A stretch of DNA of 64,000 bases, from assembly GCF_003854965.1 (NCBI RefSeq), contig NZ_RQPI01000004.1:124001-188000 (forward strand), written 5' to 3'. The position numbers were made by a program, and so were the translations under genes. Below, one piece after another: positions 17,901-25,786 of the stretch. How positions within the stretch are numbered: position 1 is the first letter of the stretch; each line of letters starts with the position of its first letter. The DNA is from Paenibacillus rhizophilus (GTDB taxonomy: Bacteria > Bacillota > Bacilli > Paenibacillales > Paenibacillaceae). The notes beneath the pieces were generated by a model that saw nothing but the letters and a program-made list of their open reading frames with translations, was not told where the DNA came from and made no database searches.

Positions 17901-18188
17901 TAGCTGCAGCTCATATATACGGATCAGAACAGCGGCAATATGGTGGCAAAAGGGTTCGAATGAACCAAGGTCTGGGCAGGTGCACCGCGCATTCGGCTTG
18001 CCGTTCCAGTCAAACGCAAGCTGAATCTCATGATGGCTGGAGCCCTTCACTTCGGCCGTATATTCATTCGTATCGGGAGCGAAGCGTGTAAAATGGATCT
18101 TATTCGCGCGGCATAACCGCTCGCCTTTTTGATAAGCATATGGGCCGCACCATTGTTTGATCGATTTTTTGGTTAACGTTACACTCAT
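14922..18188 (-). CDS. SNF2-family DEAD/DEAH helicase with SWIM zinc finger
   Basis: A 1088-residue Swi2/Snf2 ATPase. The N-terminus holds a SWIM zinc finger (Cys69, Cys71, Cys81, His83), followed by about 550 residues of bacterial SNF2-associated region. The first helicase domain has the Walker A DDMGLGKT near 660 and the Walker B LDEAQ near 760. The second has the GSTRARERV and SLKAGGTGLNLT motifs near 955-1000 and the arginine finger in DRAHRMGQ. Such proteins translocate on double-stranded DNA and remodel protein-DNA complexes in repair or transcription recovery. B. subtilis YwqA has the same organisation. It is a single-gene unit on the minus strand. Confidence 0.9.
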   Translation of the reverse strand: MSVTLTKKSIKQWCGPYAYQKGERLCRANKIHFTRFAPDTNEYTAEVKGSSHHEIQLAFDWNGKPNARCTCPDLGSFEPFCHHIAAVLIRIYELQLTGDSAAPPIAADEQPGDTPDYMENVHLAERILGLFDDKPIRPIHNRTLVETRTPLDVEFILKLLAYNKSTALFGIELKVGPKALYIVQNIASFLDQLVRGERYPFSQRFSYDPELHSFAKENEAVLRALIETVRDRAAYRETDRLHAVYVSGRSDRMLLIPPQAWAGLLPLLTQAPKVTLMDGNLKYDGICLSDEPLPLRFEFDETSSGDCSLRVHGFEQLTVMEPYGAAFLHGKLLTLPAKQGRRLAELKAILEESGTDVIPIRSGQMESFIEKAIPGFKKLGSVSIAPAIAERVTQSPLLAKLYLDRVKDRLLAAVEFQYNEVVINPLEDSRKQQDSPRILVRDLERERQIIEVIEQCPFTKTETGYFMSDEEAEFDFLYTVVPQLEKLMKVYATTAVKLRLHKLDTLPKVSVQVSAAEQMNWLEFRLDMGWIPETEIRSLVKSLEEKRRYYRLPNGSLLPLDSAELQELSKFLKDTGLLYSDIAGTKIRVPIARGIHLIDQDFNALKLDRPVRRLLDNLRNPDNLDFEVPAPLADVLRDYQKIGYQWLKTLAHYGFGGILADDMGLGKTLQSIAFIVSVLPEIRQQRIPALVISPGSLVYNWRNELRKFAPDIRVLIADGSQSERAEKMQRLAEADVVITSYPLLLRDVELYAKQPFHTLILDEAQAFKNHATQTAQAVKSIQAGYRFALTGTPVENRIEELWSIFSVVFPALFQDRKAFGNLTRKEVSKRARPFMLRRWKSEVLQDLPDKMESIKPTELLPEQKKLYAAYLAKLQQETLKHLSVDGYHKSRIKILAGLTRLRQICCHPALFIEGYKGGSAKLTQLMEIVDECLANRKRMLIFSQFTEMLGLIGHALSDQGIPFFYLDGSTRARERVELCDRFNDGEMDVFLISLKAGGTGLNLTGADTVVLYDLWWNPAVEQQAADRAHRMGQKNVVQVIRLITQGTMEEKMYELQHKKKHLIDEVMRPGQEAMPTLTEQELREILMI

Positions 18189-18274
18189 TTAAACGGCACC
18201 TTCCTGAAATTATAGAACGGATGTTTGTATGTCCATTGTAGCATAAATCCCTCCCGCATCTATAATTGCACTAC

Positions 18275-19015
18275 CTACAAGGTCTGACCGCTGTCCACCG
18301 TGATGATCTGACCGGTCATCGCTTCCTGTTCCAAGGCTGCACAGATCATGGATGCGATATCTTCGGGTGTCGAAATGCGCTGTAATAAAAGATTGGGGGC
18401 AAGCCGGTTCATTTGTTCTTCCTTTCCGGCCCACCATCTTGTCGCGACGGCTCCCGGCACGACACAGTTGACCCGAATATCGGGAGCCAGGGCCCGTGCC
18501 AACGATTTCGTTAAACCGTGAACGGCTGCTTTCGATACGGCGTAGGGAAGCGAGGATCCGAGTCCAGTTTGTCCGGCGATGCTGCCTATGTTGACGATCG
18601 CTCCCTGTTTATTTTTCTTCATGTAGGGGGCAACAGCCCGCGCGCAGTAAAACATACCTTTTACATTCACATCGAACAATTCATCCCATATTTCCCCGGT
18701 TGCCGCCTCCAGATTGTCCATCGGAATGTGCTTGGTGATGCTGGCATTATTGACGAGCAAATCCACTGTCCCGAATTGCTGAACGATGGTTTCGATCATG
18801 TTCCGGACTTCGTTGTCTTGGGATACATCGGCTTGTATGGCTGCAGCCCTCCCGCCCTGATTGATGATCCATTGCACGGTTTCTTCCGCATCGGACTGAG
18901 AACGTGAATAATTCACGATAACGGTTGCCCCCCGTTTGGCCAGCGCGAAACTGGTTGCTCTGCCAATTCCCGTACCGCCGCCTGTAACAAGAACCACTTG
19001 GTTATTTAATTCCAT
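18275..19015 (-). CDS. SDR family oxidoreductase, divergent from a LysR regulator
   Basis: A 246-residue classical SDR. TGGGTGIG is at 11-18, NNAS at 90-93, and the active site includes Ser at about 142 and YAVSK at about 155-159. The C-terminus has the usual VDSGQTL. The position of the LysR gene directly divergent, with paired palindromes between them, suggests that this is the regulator's target. The substrate is unknown. Confidence 0.86.
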   Translation of the reverse strand: MELNNQVVLVTGGGTGIGRATSFALAKRGATVIVNYSRSQSDAEETVQWIINQGGRAAAIQADVSQDNEVRNMIETIVQQFGTVDLLVNNASITKHIPMDNLEAATGEIWDELFDVNVKGMFYCARAVAPYMKKNKQGAIVNIGSIAGQTGLGSSLPYAVSKAAVHGLTKSLARALAPDIRVNCVVPGAVATRWWAGKEEQMNRLAPNLLLQRISTPEDIASMICAALEQEAMTGQIITVDSGQTL

Positions 19016-19076
19016 AATACATTCACTCCCTATGCCGTGTTTAATCGTTATCCTTGTAGATATTGTAAATTACCTT

Positions 19077-19128
19077 GTTCGATTTGTATAATTGAACTAG
19101 TTGAAGCTTTTGTTCAAAAATTTTGAAC
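19077..19128. promoter_or_regulatory. Two palindromic sites between the SDR and LysR genes
   Basis: A perfect 17-bp palindrome GTTCAAAA-A-TTTTGAAC lies at 19112-19128. Upstream, GTTC-N13-GAAC spans 19077-19097, giving the same GTTC/GAAC ends at nearly the same distance. This double-site layout in a divergent LysR intergenic region is typical of recognition and activation sites of LysR regulators. Confidence 0.65.
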
Positions 19129-19145
19129 TGGTGAGGGAGCGCAGG

Positions 19146-20042
19146 GTGGATCTTAAAACTTTAAAAACGTTCCAAATGATCGTGAAATACAGCAGCTTTG
19201 TCCGTGCGGCCAAAGAAATGAACTATGTGCAGTCCACCGTCACGATGCAAATCCAAAAGCTTGAATCCGAGTTGGGCGTTCAATTGATCGAGCGTGGAAA
19301 TGGAAAAGAGTTTCGGTTGACGGAAGCCGGAAGACTATTTCACGACCAAAGCTTGCAGATTGTAAAGAATATGGAGCAAATCCAAACGAACTTGTCTAAT
19401 TTGCAGTTGGGTGAAACGGGGCATATTCGGATAGGGGTCACCGAGCCAACCGCGAGTTATCGTTTGCCGGGTATTCTGAAAGGATTTATGTCCAGATATC
19501 CGAATATCCGCATTTCCATGGAGTTCGCGAACACTCCGATGCTGAGCGAGCGCATTCTCAGAGGTGATCTTGACTTTTCGCTTTGCTCGGCTCCGGACCT
19601 GGGGACCGACTTTTATTTTGAACCCCTATTTAAGGAAGAGTTCGTGGCGTTAATGCCTGAGAACCATCCGCTTGCGCTTAAAGCGGTTCTCTCGCCGGAA
19701 GATTTTCGGGGTCATCGTCTGCTTATCACATCGGGAACCTGTCCGTACCGGAGAAAGCTGGAGATGGTTATGCAGGAAACGGGGAACCTGACGCTCGACA
19801 CGATGGAGATTGGGAGCATGACGGCCTTGAAATTTTTCGTCGAAAGCGGGCTCGGCATCGCTCTTGTCCCGAAGATTATAGCGGAACCCGTTTCTGCGGG
19901 AACCACAATACGGACCATCCACGGAAGCCTTATACATATGACTTTCGGGCTCCTGTGCAAAGCATCGGCATACCCGCCGCAATTGGCCGGTCACAAGCTT
20001 TATCTATATCTCAAGCAGCATCTGAAAGAACAATCCTTTTGA
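19146..20042 (+). CDS. LysR-family transcriptional regulator
   Basis: A 298-residue regulator. The N-terminal helix-turn-helix (residues 2-60) has the usual LKTFQMIVKYSSFVRAAKEMN...STVTMQIQKLESELGVQLIER pattern, and a substrate-binding-protein-like effector domain follows (about 90-295). The start is placed at GTG 19146, which gives the canonical VDLKTLKTF beginning and has GAGGGAG six bases upstream. The frame is open upstream from a TTG at 19101, but that part is occupied by the palindromic operator. It probably controls the divergent SDR gene and itself. Confidence 0.85.
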   Translation: MDLKTLKTFQMIVKYSSFVRAAKEMNYVQSTVTMQIQKLESELGVQLIERGNGKEFRLTEAGRLFHDQSLQIVKNMEQIQTNLSNLQLGETGHIRIGVTEPTASYRLPGILKGFMSRYPNIRISMEFANTPMLSERILRGDLDFSLCSAPDLGTDFYFEPLFKEEFVALMPENHPLALKAVLSPEDFRGHRLLITSGTCPYRRKLEMVMQETGNLTLDTMEIGSMTALKFFVESGLGIALVPKIIAEPVSAGTTIRTIHGSLIHMTFGLLCKASAYPPQLAGHKLYLYLKQHLKEQSF

Positions 20043-20120
20043 TATGCAAAATAACGCAGACTGCGCCGCTGTCAGGCCATTTCCTTTCCTTGGTATTGCT
20101 AATAATGTCTAGGTATACAG

Positions 20121-21035
20121 TTACATGAAGTCGAAAAAATAACGGATCACATGGAAAAAGACCGGCGAGGTGTAGGTCAGGCTATCGACCCGGCTTAAGT
20201 AGCTTTTTTTCAAAGCATCGAACTTATCGTCATCGCCGATTAACAAATCCCGCTTTAGTACGGAAACCGTTAAGCTGCCGAAGAAACCGCTCAAGCTGAT
20301 CAGCATGCCGGAAACGATACCGAAAGTCAGGTTAAGCGGCGTCAGGTAGGGGTAGATCAGATACGAAGTCCCTGTCGTTACGAGAAAAGCGCATGCGAAG
20401 CCTTCCCAAGTCAAATTCGGATTGGCGGTCGGGACCACCTTCCGCTTGCCGAAATAGATCGATGCCAGATAGTGTACGACATCACCAAGCTGCGTCAACA
20501 CCACTAGAAAAAGCACAAGTCCCCCTCCGTACTGCGGCGTAGCAAATTGGAAATAGGCCAGGTGACTAAGTCCGAAAACCATCAGCATAAGTCCCCATTG
20601 GACCCGGCTGACGCTGCGCAGAAATCCGACCGTTCCTTTGTTGATCAATCGCGGGAGCGGCAGGAACAAGAATACATAGATAGGGATGAAGACAATAAAC
20701 ATCCCGTACCACCCGATATAAATCCAATAGAACTGTACGGGAATCGACAAATACGCCCATAGAAACAGTCTGCGGTCGGCTTTTTTCGATCTAATCATGG
20801 AGAAATATTCTTTCAGCGCGAAGAAGGCGAGCACCATGAGGGAAAGGAGCGAAACGACCGGGTTGAAAAGGGTAGCCAAGCAAAAAATGAGGAGCATGCC
20901 CCACCAGGTCTTGATGCGGAATCCAATGCCCGTATAGTCTTTGTCCGGCTGTATTCTGCCCATCACATAATACAGCAGATGGATGACGGATAAGACTGCA
21001 AAAATAAGGACTATCGTTAATAGCGAGCTGTTCAT
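20121..21035 (-). CDS. Phosphatidate cytidylyltransferase (CdsA-like)
   Basis: A 304-residue membrane protein with about eight helices. The C-terminal part (about 240-285) resembles the CDP-diglyceride synthase signature, with SLSGFFGSLTVSVLKRDLLIGD, DDKFDALKKSYLSRVDS and acidic residues that bind metal. CdsA makes CDP-diacylglycerol from phosphatidate and CTP. The signature is not perfect (the GHGG segment is replaced), so it may be a paralogue with another lipid substrate. The ATG at 21035 follows a GGTGAT site; a TTG six bases further upstream is the alternative. Confidence 0.75.
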   Translation of the reverse strand: MNSSLLTIVLIFAVLSVIHLLYYVMGRIQPDKDYTGIGFRIKTWWGMLLIFCLATLFNPVVSLLSLMVLAFFALKEYFSMIRSKKADRRLFLWAYLSIPVQFYWIYIGWYGMFIVFIPIYVFLFLPLPRLINKGTVGFLRSVSRVQWGLMLMVFGLSHLAYFQFATPQYGGGLVLFLVVLTQLGDVVHYLASIYFGKRKVVPTANPNLTWEGFACAFLVTTGTSYLIYPYLTPLNLTFGIVSGMLISLSGFFGSLTVSVLKRDLLIGDDDKFDALKKSYLSRVDSLTYTSPVFFHVIRYFFDFM

Positions 21036-21133
21036 TGCCAATCACCAACTTGCCTGCAGGGTAAGATTCCATTAAAGAGATCTTATGTTATTATGAAGGA
21101 AACGTTCTAACTTGATAAGGGGAAAATTTGTAA

Positions 21134-21676
21134 ATGGAAGCTGATCGATCGGTTTTTATCTTGCTTACGAATACTGGAACGCTTTTTACCAAGCTCATTC
21201 AAGGCTACACAAAAGCGCCATACAATCACGCCTCGATTTCCTTCAATCGGGAACTTTCGGAGTTGTACAGCTTCGGGAGAAAGCATCCGAGCAACCCCCT
21301 GAATGGCGGATTCGTGAAGGAGGATCTGAGGACAGGCACATTCAGCAAGTATCCGAATACGACGTGCGTCATCTACGAGCTTCAGGTAACAGGCCGCGAA
21401 GTTGAGAAAATGAAGCGGGTTCTGCAAATCTTTATCCGAAGCCGCCAAAAGTATCTCTATAACATTCTGGGCGTGATCGGCATCGCGCTAAAAGAACCGA
21501 TCGAATTCAGCAACTCTTACTTTTGTTCGCAATTTGTCGCTGAAATTCTGGAGCGGTCCGGTATTAAGCTGTGGAATAAGCTGCCTGCGCTCGTTACACC
21601 GGATGATTTTCGGCAAAACGACAGGCTGTATTTGATCTATGCAGGGAAATTAAGCGAGTACAAGCCGGAGCTCTGA
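21134..21676 (+). CDS. YiiX/YebB-like permuted papain-fold hydrolase
   Basis: A 180-residue protein of the NlpC/P60-related, circularly permuted papain group (family C92). The catalytic His32 occurs in NHASISF and the catalytic Cys131 in YFCSQFVAE, an order typical for the permuted fold. No signal peptide is seen. Members act on amide bonds in peptidoglycan or lipids, or on acyl groups; the substrate here is unknown. It faces the CdsA-like gene across a 98-base divergent intergenic region. Confidence 0.75.
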   Translation: MEADRSVFILLTNTGTLFTKLIQGYTKAPYNHASISFNRELSELYSFGRKHPSNPLNGGFVKEDLRTGTFSKYPNTTCVIYELQVTGREVEKMKRVLQIFIRSRQKYLYNILGVIGIALKEPIEFSNSYFCSQFVAEILERSGIKLWNKLPALVTPDDFRQNDRLYLIYAGKLSEYKPEL

Positions 21677-21723
21677 GGGCGAGTGCGGCGAGTCCCCACT
21701 CTTGTGTTGAAAGGGGAGAAAAA

Positions 21724-22203
21724 ATGGTTCATGCGAAGGATGTCCTTAGCAATCAATTATTAGCCAATGCTAATGACCCGAGCTGGCATATCCCGTTCAT
21801 GCAGGCGGCCCGGGAAATCACGGAGGAAGAAGCCTTTTGGAAGCCTGATCAGGACAGCAGCAGTATCGCAGAGCTTACACAGCATTTGCTGTATTGGAAT
21901 GAAACTTGGCAGACCAGATACCGACAGCGCCGGATGGATGCTATGCCCCCTGTAGGAGATAACAACAACAGCTTTCTCATACCGGAGAACACCACATTTC
22001 ATGACCTGAGTGCAGAACTTCTGGAGGTGCTTTTAGGGTGGCAGGAGCTGCTGTCCGAAGAAAGCCTCGAAGCCGAGGTGATAGGGTTTCCGGCGCCAGC
22101 TAAATGGTGGGAGATCATCAGTAACGCGGCAACCCACAATGCCTATCATATCGGCCAAATCGTTTATATCCGCAAGCTGTGGATGGCGACTAGGTGGGAA
22201 TAG
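21724..22203 (+). CDS. DinB-like protein
   Basis: A 159-residue four-helix-bundle protein of the DinB/YfiT group. The metal-binding histidines are His54 (LTQHLLYWNE), His138 and His142 (THNAYHIGQI). Members bind a divalent metal and some are thiol transferases that use bacillithiol or mycothiol. AAAGGGGAG precedes the ATG. A second DinB gene in this window (53805-54299) is broken. Confidence 0.83.
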   Translation: MVHAKDVLSNQLLANANDPSWHIPFMQAAREITEEEAFWKPDQDSSSIAELTQHLLYWNETWQTRYRQRRMDAMPPVGDNNNSFLIPENTTFHDLSAELLEVLLGWQELLSEESLEAEVIGFPAPAKWWEIISNAATHNAYHIGQIVYIRKLWMATRWE

Positions 22204-22270
22204 TGCGCCCGAGTTAAAGATCCCGAACAGTATAACCTGCTTGGCCGGATCGGGGGACGGACCAAAGAAA

Positions 22271-22318
22271 ACGCAGATCCAGCCTCGTTTGAACTTTTCA
22301 GGCTGGATCTGCGTTTTT
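22271..22318. terminator. Bidirectional terminator between DinB and tlp
   Basis: ACGCAGATCCAGCC (22271-22284) pairs perfectly with GGCTGGATCTGCGT (22301-22314), followed by a T run, and preceded by an A run for the opposite strand. Confidence 0.9.
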
Positions 22319-22321
22319 AAA

Positions 22322-22546
22322 CTACTCCTTCGAATGTGCCGCTTCGTCCTTTACTTCTTCCCGAAAGCCTTTAATGCTTTCTTGACGGCGCTCATTTTTA
22401 TCTTCGATTTGTTTACGTTCCTCGCTGCTGATCTCAGAGGAAAATTCATTTAAATAGTCTTCAGCTTCATGAAGATTTCTCTGTGTATTCTGAATACTTT
22501 GCTGTAAATGCTCAACATTATCCGCCCGATTATCCGGTTTTGCCAT
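22322..22546 (-). CDS. tlp: Small acid-soluble spore protein Tlp
   Basis: A 74-residue acidic/basic, cysteine-free helical protein that matches the Tlp family over its whole length (start MAKPDNRADNVEHLQ, core EISSEERKQIEDKNERRQESI, end FREEVKDEA). Tlp is one of the minor small acid-soluble proteins made in the forespore and degraded at germination. GGAGGCGAT precedes the ATG. No clear sigma-G promoter was found by eye in the short upstream region. Confidence 0.92.
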   Translation of the reverse strand: MAKPDNRADNVEHLQQSIQNTQRNLHEAEDYLNEFSSEISSEERKQIEDKNERRQESIKGFREEVKDEAAHSKE

Positions 22547-22687
22547 TAGTTTATCGCCTCCTGGAATTTGAAGCGCTCACTGGAGCACTAACAAGTAGCT
22601 TGATCTCTATTGGGCGATTTTATGCAGAATTGTATGTATAAAAATACATATTTGTTAGAAAATGAGAAGAATCGAGAGGTTAAATAT

Positions 22688-23464
22688 ATGATAATTGGTT
22701 CTTTACAAATGAATGTAGAAAAAAATGATAAGATAAAAAACTTAAAAACCATTGAAAAGTTAATCAATCATTCGGTTGATTTGATTGTTTTGCCGGAGCT
22801 TTTCGCAACAGGTTATTTTTTTGATTCAACAAATGAATTGAAGGAAATCGCAGAAGAAATTCCTAACGGGTACACAACAAACAGGCTCAGTGAAATTGCT
22901 AAAAGTTCAAATTGTCATTTCGTTGGAGCTATTGTAGAAAAAGAAAACGGTCATCTTTATATTACGGCAATAGTAGTAGGACCATCAGGATATATTGGAA
23001 AGCAAAGGAAACGGCATCTTACAGATCATGAATCAAAAATTTTTTCTTGTGGAACAAGCTCAGATGTCTTTGATATCAATGGGTGTAAGGTAGGAGTTGT
23101 TATATGTTTTGAAGGGTGGTTCCCGGAAAGCTCAAGAGAATTAATGCTAAAAGGGGCACAAATCATTTGTCATTCTGCATTAACCTGTCAGGAAAGAACC
23201 CTTGATATCATGAGAATCCGGGCTATTGAAAACAAAGTGTATTTAATTTTAGCAAATAGTATAAGCACAGAGTACCATAATAATGAGTCAATCACCTTTA
23301 GAGGAGACAGCAGGGTAATAGATTATGATGGAAATATTTTAGTCAATGCAGGACAAGGAGAAAAACTAATTACAGTAGAAGTTAATGAAGAAAATACGAT
23401 TCGTAAAGATTTGGATGATTGTAAGGATTTGATTTCGGAGGTTAAAAAACATACATACTTTTAA
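22688..23464 (+). CDS. Carbon-nitrogen hydrolase (nitrilase superfamily), AT-rich
   Basis: A 258-residue amidase/nitrilase-fold enzyme with the full catalytic triad: Glu37 (VLPELFATGYF), Lys108 (QRKRHL) and Cys140 (VVICFEGWFPE). It hydrolyses an amide or nitrile with a thioester intermediate; the omega-amidase/N-carbamoyl group is the closest in look, but the substrate is open. The start at 22688 has GAGAGG about 8 bases upstream and gives the usual MIIGSLQMNV opening. The gene is clearly more AT-rich than its neighbours, which suggests recent acquisition. Confidence 0.85.
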   Translation: MIIGSLQMNVEKNDKIKNLKTIEKLINHSVDLIVLPELFATGYFFDSTNELKEIAEEIPNGYTTNRLSEIAKSSNCHFVGAIVEKENGHLYITAIVVGPSGYIGKQRKRHLTDHESKIFSCGTSSDVFDINGCKVGVVICFEGWFPESSRELMLKGAQIICHSALTCQERTLDIMRIRAIENKVYLILANSISTEYHNNESITFRGDSRVIDYDGNILVNAGQGEKLITVEVNEENTIRKDLDDCKDLISEVKKHTYF

Positions 23465-23487
23465 TAAGAATTTAGGAGGGGATCCAT

Positions 23488-24354
23488 CTGGTCTATGTAA
23501 ATCCATCTCAATATCCCGTACCCGAGCTGCAGCCTTACGTGACCCGCAACAAGAGCGAACTTTACTATCGATACTATCCTAGCGCCGCTAAAACGGCGAC
23601 GGCGATTATTCTTCTTCATGGAATATCTGAAGACAGCAAATACTTATTCCCGTACTCTCAAAAGGTCTCATCAACAGGGCTCGCCCATGTTTTCACGCCT
23701 GACCTTCGGGGCTATGGACCAAAAGCCGCCAACCTCGGCGACATTGACTATATCGGCCAGCTAGAGGATGATCTTGCGGATCTGATTCAGTACATTAAAG
23801 ACAAGTTCCCTCACGTCAAGCAAATCGTGATGGCTGGTCACTCAGCAGGTGGCGGAACGGCCATACGTTTCGCCGGGAGCCGATATGCCGACTGCGTAGA
23901 TTCGTACCTGCTGCTCGCGCCATACCTAGGTCCGGGGAACCCGACTGAGCGCCCAGCGGATGGGCATCGCAAGCTACATATGGGAAAAGTGATCATCCTC
24001 AGCTTGCTGGATTCGATAGGGATCAAAGGCTGGCACGGGCTCCCCGCCATGGAGTTTTACAAGCGGCCCGAGGAGTTGCACGACGGAATGGCTACAAAGC
24101 TCAGTTTTCGACTTTTGCTGTCTCGCTCGCCGATGAAGTACAAACGCGATTTGACGAAGCTGACGAAGCTGACGAAGCCGACTCTTGTACTTGTCGGAGC
24201 GGAGGACGAGGTCTTTTATGCAGATCGCTATGAGGAGTTGCTTAGTGCGTATACCAAAGCACATGTTCACATCGTCCCTGGAGCGAACCATGACGGACTG
24301 CTAGCAAGCCCGGTTGCTTATATACATACTGCCAATTGGCTGAAATCAGAGTGA
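23488..24354 (+). CDS. Alpha/beta hydrolase with apparent CTG start
   Basis: A 288-residue serine hydrolase. The oxyanion region is LLHGISEDSKY, the nucleophile elbow GHSAGG (Ser119), the acid LVGAEDEVF and the histidine GANHDG. An in-frame TAG at 23473 and a perfect AGGAGG at 23474-23479 leave CTG at 23488 as the only codon at good distance; GTG at 23539 has no ribosome site and would remove the protein-like N-terminus. The lineage is like monoacylglycerol lipases (lysophospholipase type). Three 9-bp tandem repeats occur at 24152-24178. Confidence 0.78.
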   Translation: MVYVNPSQYPVPELQPYVTRNKSELYYRYYPSAAKTATAIILLHGISEDSKYLFPYSQKVSSTGLAHVFTPDLRGYGPKAANLGDIDYIGQLEDDLADLIQYIKDKFPHVKQIVMAGHSAGGGTAIRFAGSRYADCVDSYLLLAPYLGPGNPTERPADGHRKLHMGKVIILSLLDSIGIKGWHGLPAMEFYKRPEELHDGMATKLSFRLLLSRSPMKYKRDLTKLTKLTKPTLVLVGAEDEVFYADRYEELLSAYTKAHVHIVPGANHDGLLASPVAYIHTANWLKSE

Positions 24355-24399
24355 AGACGATAGTTCATACAAAAAAGGGTCATCCCGCAAAGGCTGGCC

Positions 24400-24695
24400 C
24401 TAAAACTTGCCGTTACAGACTTTGTATTTGAATAATTTAACTCCGTAATTCAGGCATTTACCAAGCGATACATGATCCGGCAGGCTGTAGATCTTTACGT
24501 TTTTATATAATTTTGCCACATGAATATACTCGTTCCTCTTCAGGTTGTTATGATTTAGTATGACGATAAGCTCTTTATTCCGATACTTCTCTGTCTGCTG
24601 TAGTTATGAAAAAGGGTGTCCATACATTGCCGCCGTTTGGTGCAAGTAATGATGGAGACCGCATTCTGAGCACGAGAAATATCCGGTCCCGCCAT
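24400..24695 (-). pseudogene. Frameshifted fragment of a family 2 glycosyltransferase
   Basis: On the minus strand, from ATG at 24695, the frame reads MAGPDISRAQNAVSIITCTK and on through FHNYSRQR. It then continues in another frame as YRNKELIVILNHNNL, NVKIYSLPDHVSLGKCLNYG and stops at 24400. The joined segments correspond to the start of a GT-A family 2 glycosyltransferase (SIITCTKR, then VSLGKCLNYG). Both a frameshift (near 24590) and loss of the 3' part are visible. It is not expected to be functional. Confidence 0.7.
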
Positions 24696-24702
24696 TAGTG
24701 AA

Positions 24703-24925
24703 CGCCCTTTGGCTTTCTTTGTGCAAATCGCTTGTAATTCTTAACATTAGGGATTGTTCTATGGTGAGCTATTAGCTTTTTATCGCTGATGATTCAGGTA
24801 TGGTTGGATGAATTTTTACTTTCTCAACTAATGCTCCTCCGTTTTGTTCAGTCAACCGTTTTAACTCAGTCATTCTTGCCCCCATACAATCAGAGCAGGC
24901 ATCTATATTATTTGTGAAGCAGGCA
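24703..24925. other. Gene-free stretch upstream of the GT2 remnant
   Basis: A 63-codon minus-strand reading frame (24772-24963) ends here with a Cys-rich N-terminal half, but it overlaps the end of the SDR gene, has no ribosome site and matches no family I know. I see no other structure. Confidence 0.3.
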
Positions 24926-25663
24926 TTAGTGTAGACTAGCTGTAGGACGTACAATAATCTCACTAACGTCTACTTCAGCAGGCTGCTCGATGGCATACAT
25001 GATTGCCCGCGCAATAGCGTTTGATGAAATGGAGATTCGACGAAATTCCTTCATTTCCTCCCGGCCTTTTTCATCAGAAATACTCTCTGCTAGCTCTGAT
25101 TCCGTAACTCCCGGCGATACAAGCGTCACGCGGATATCACTGCCCACCTCTTGCCGTAATCCTTCAGTGATGGCTCTCACAGCAAACTTAGTTGCACAAT
25201 AAACTGCTGCAGTTGGAGATACGGTGTATGCACCTATAGAGGCAATATTAATAAATTGACCAAATCCTTGCTTTTTCATAAGCGGAAGGCCTGCGGCGAT
25301 GCCGTAAAGAACACCACGAATGTTAACGTCAATCATACGATTCCACTCATCAATCATCAATGCTTCCAACGGTGAAAGAGGCATTACGCCAGCGTTATTC
25401 AAAATGACATCGACACGGCCAAATATATTATGTGCAAGATCAATGAATGTTTGGACCTGTTTCTGATTCGTCACATCCAAGGTCTGGTACTCAACTGATC
25501 CACCTTCTGAACGAATTGCTGCTGCAAGAGTTGCTAATCTCTCCGTACGTCTAGCTCCTATTACGACATTAGCGCCATTTTGAGCGAGTAGACGTGCCGT
25601 TGCCTCCCCGATTCCACTGCTTGCACCTGTAATTACAACAACTTTCCCTTTAATATTGGACAT
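24926..25663 (-). CDS. SDR family oxidoreductase
   Basis: A 245-residue classical SDR. TGASSGIG is at 12-19, NNAG at about 86-89, catalytic Ser at about 138 and YCATK at about 151-155. It resembles the YdfG/serine-3-dehydrogenase-like subgroup that reduces small carbonyls with NADPH (GARR after the second strand). The start at 25663 has AAGGAG in front; the frame upstream is not supported. A 36-residue tail of a different SDR follows upstream at 25787-25897. Confidence 0.86.
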   Translation of the reverse strand: MSNIKGKVVVITGASSGIGEATARLLAQNGANVVIGARRTERLATLAAAIRSEGGSVEYQTLDVTNQKQVQTFIDLAHNIFGRVDVILNNAGVMPLSPLEALMIDEWNRMIDVNIRGVLYGIAAGLPLMKKQGFGQFINIASIGAYTVSPTAAVYCATKFAVRAITEGLRQEVGSDIRVTLVSPGVTESELAESISDEKGREEMKEFRRISISSNAIARAIMYAIEQPAEVDVSEIIVRPTASLH

Positions 25664-25749
25664 GTCTTTTTTCTCCTTCAAACGTATTATTTGAAATTCT
25701 AATTCGAAGATTTTCACCCTAGAGATGACGCCCCTACTGGATTTGCTAA

Positions 25750-25776
25750 AGATCAGAGCCATGTCGGCTCTGATCT
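25750..25776. terminator. Hairpin between SDR gene and SDR fragment
   Basis: AGATCAGAGCC (25750-25760) pairs perfectly with GGCTCTGATCT (25766-25776) around a five-base loop. It probably ends the Fe-ADH transcript coming from the right. Confidence 0.7.
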
Positions 25777-25786
25777 TCTTTCACAT

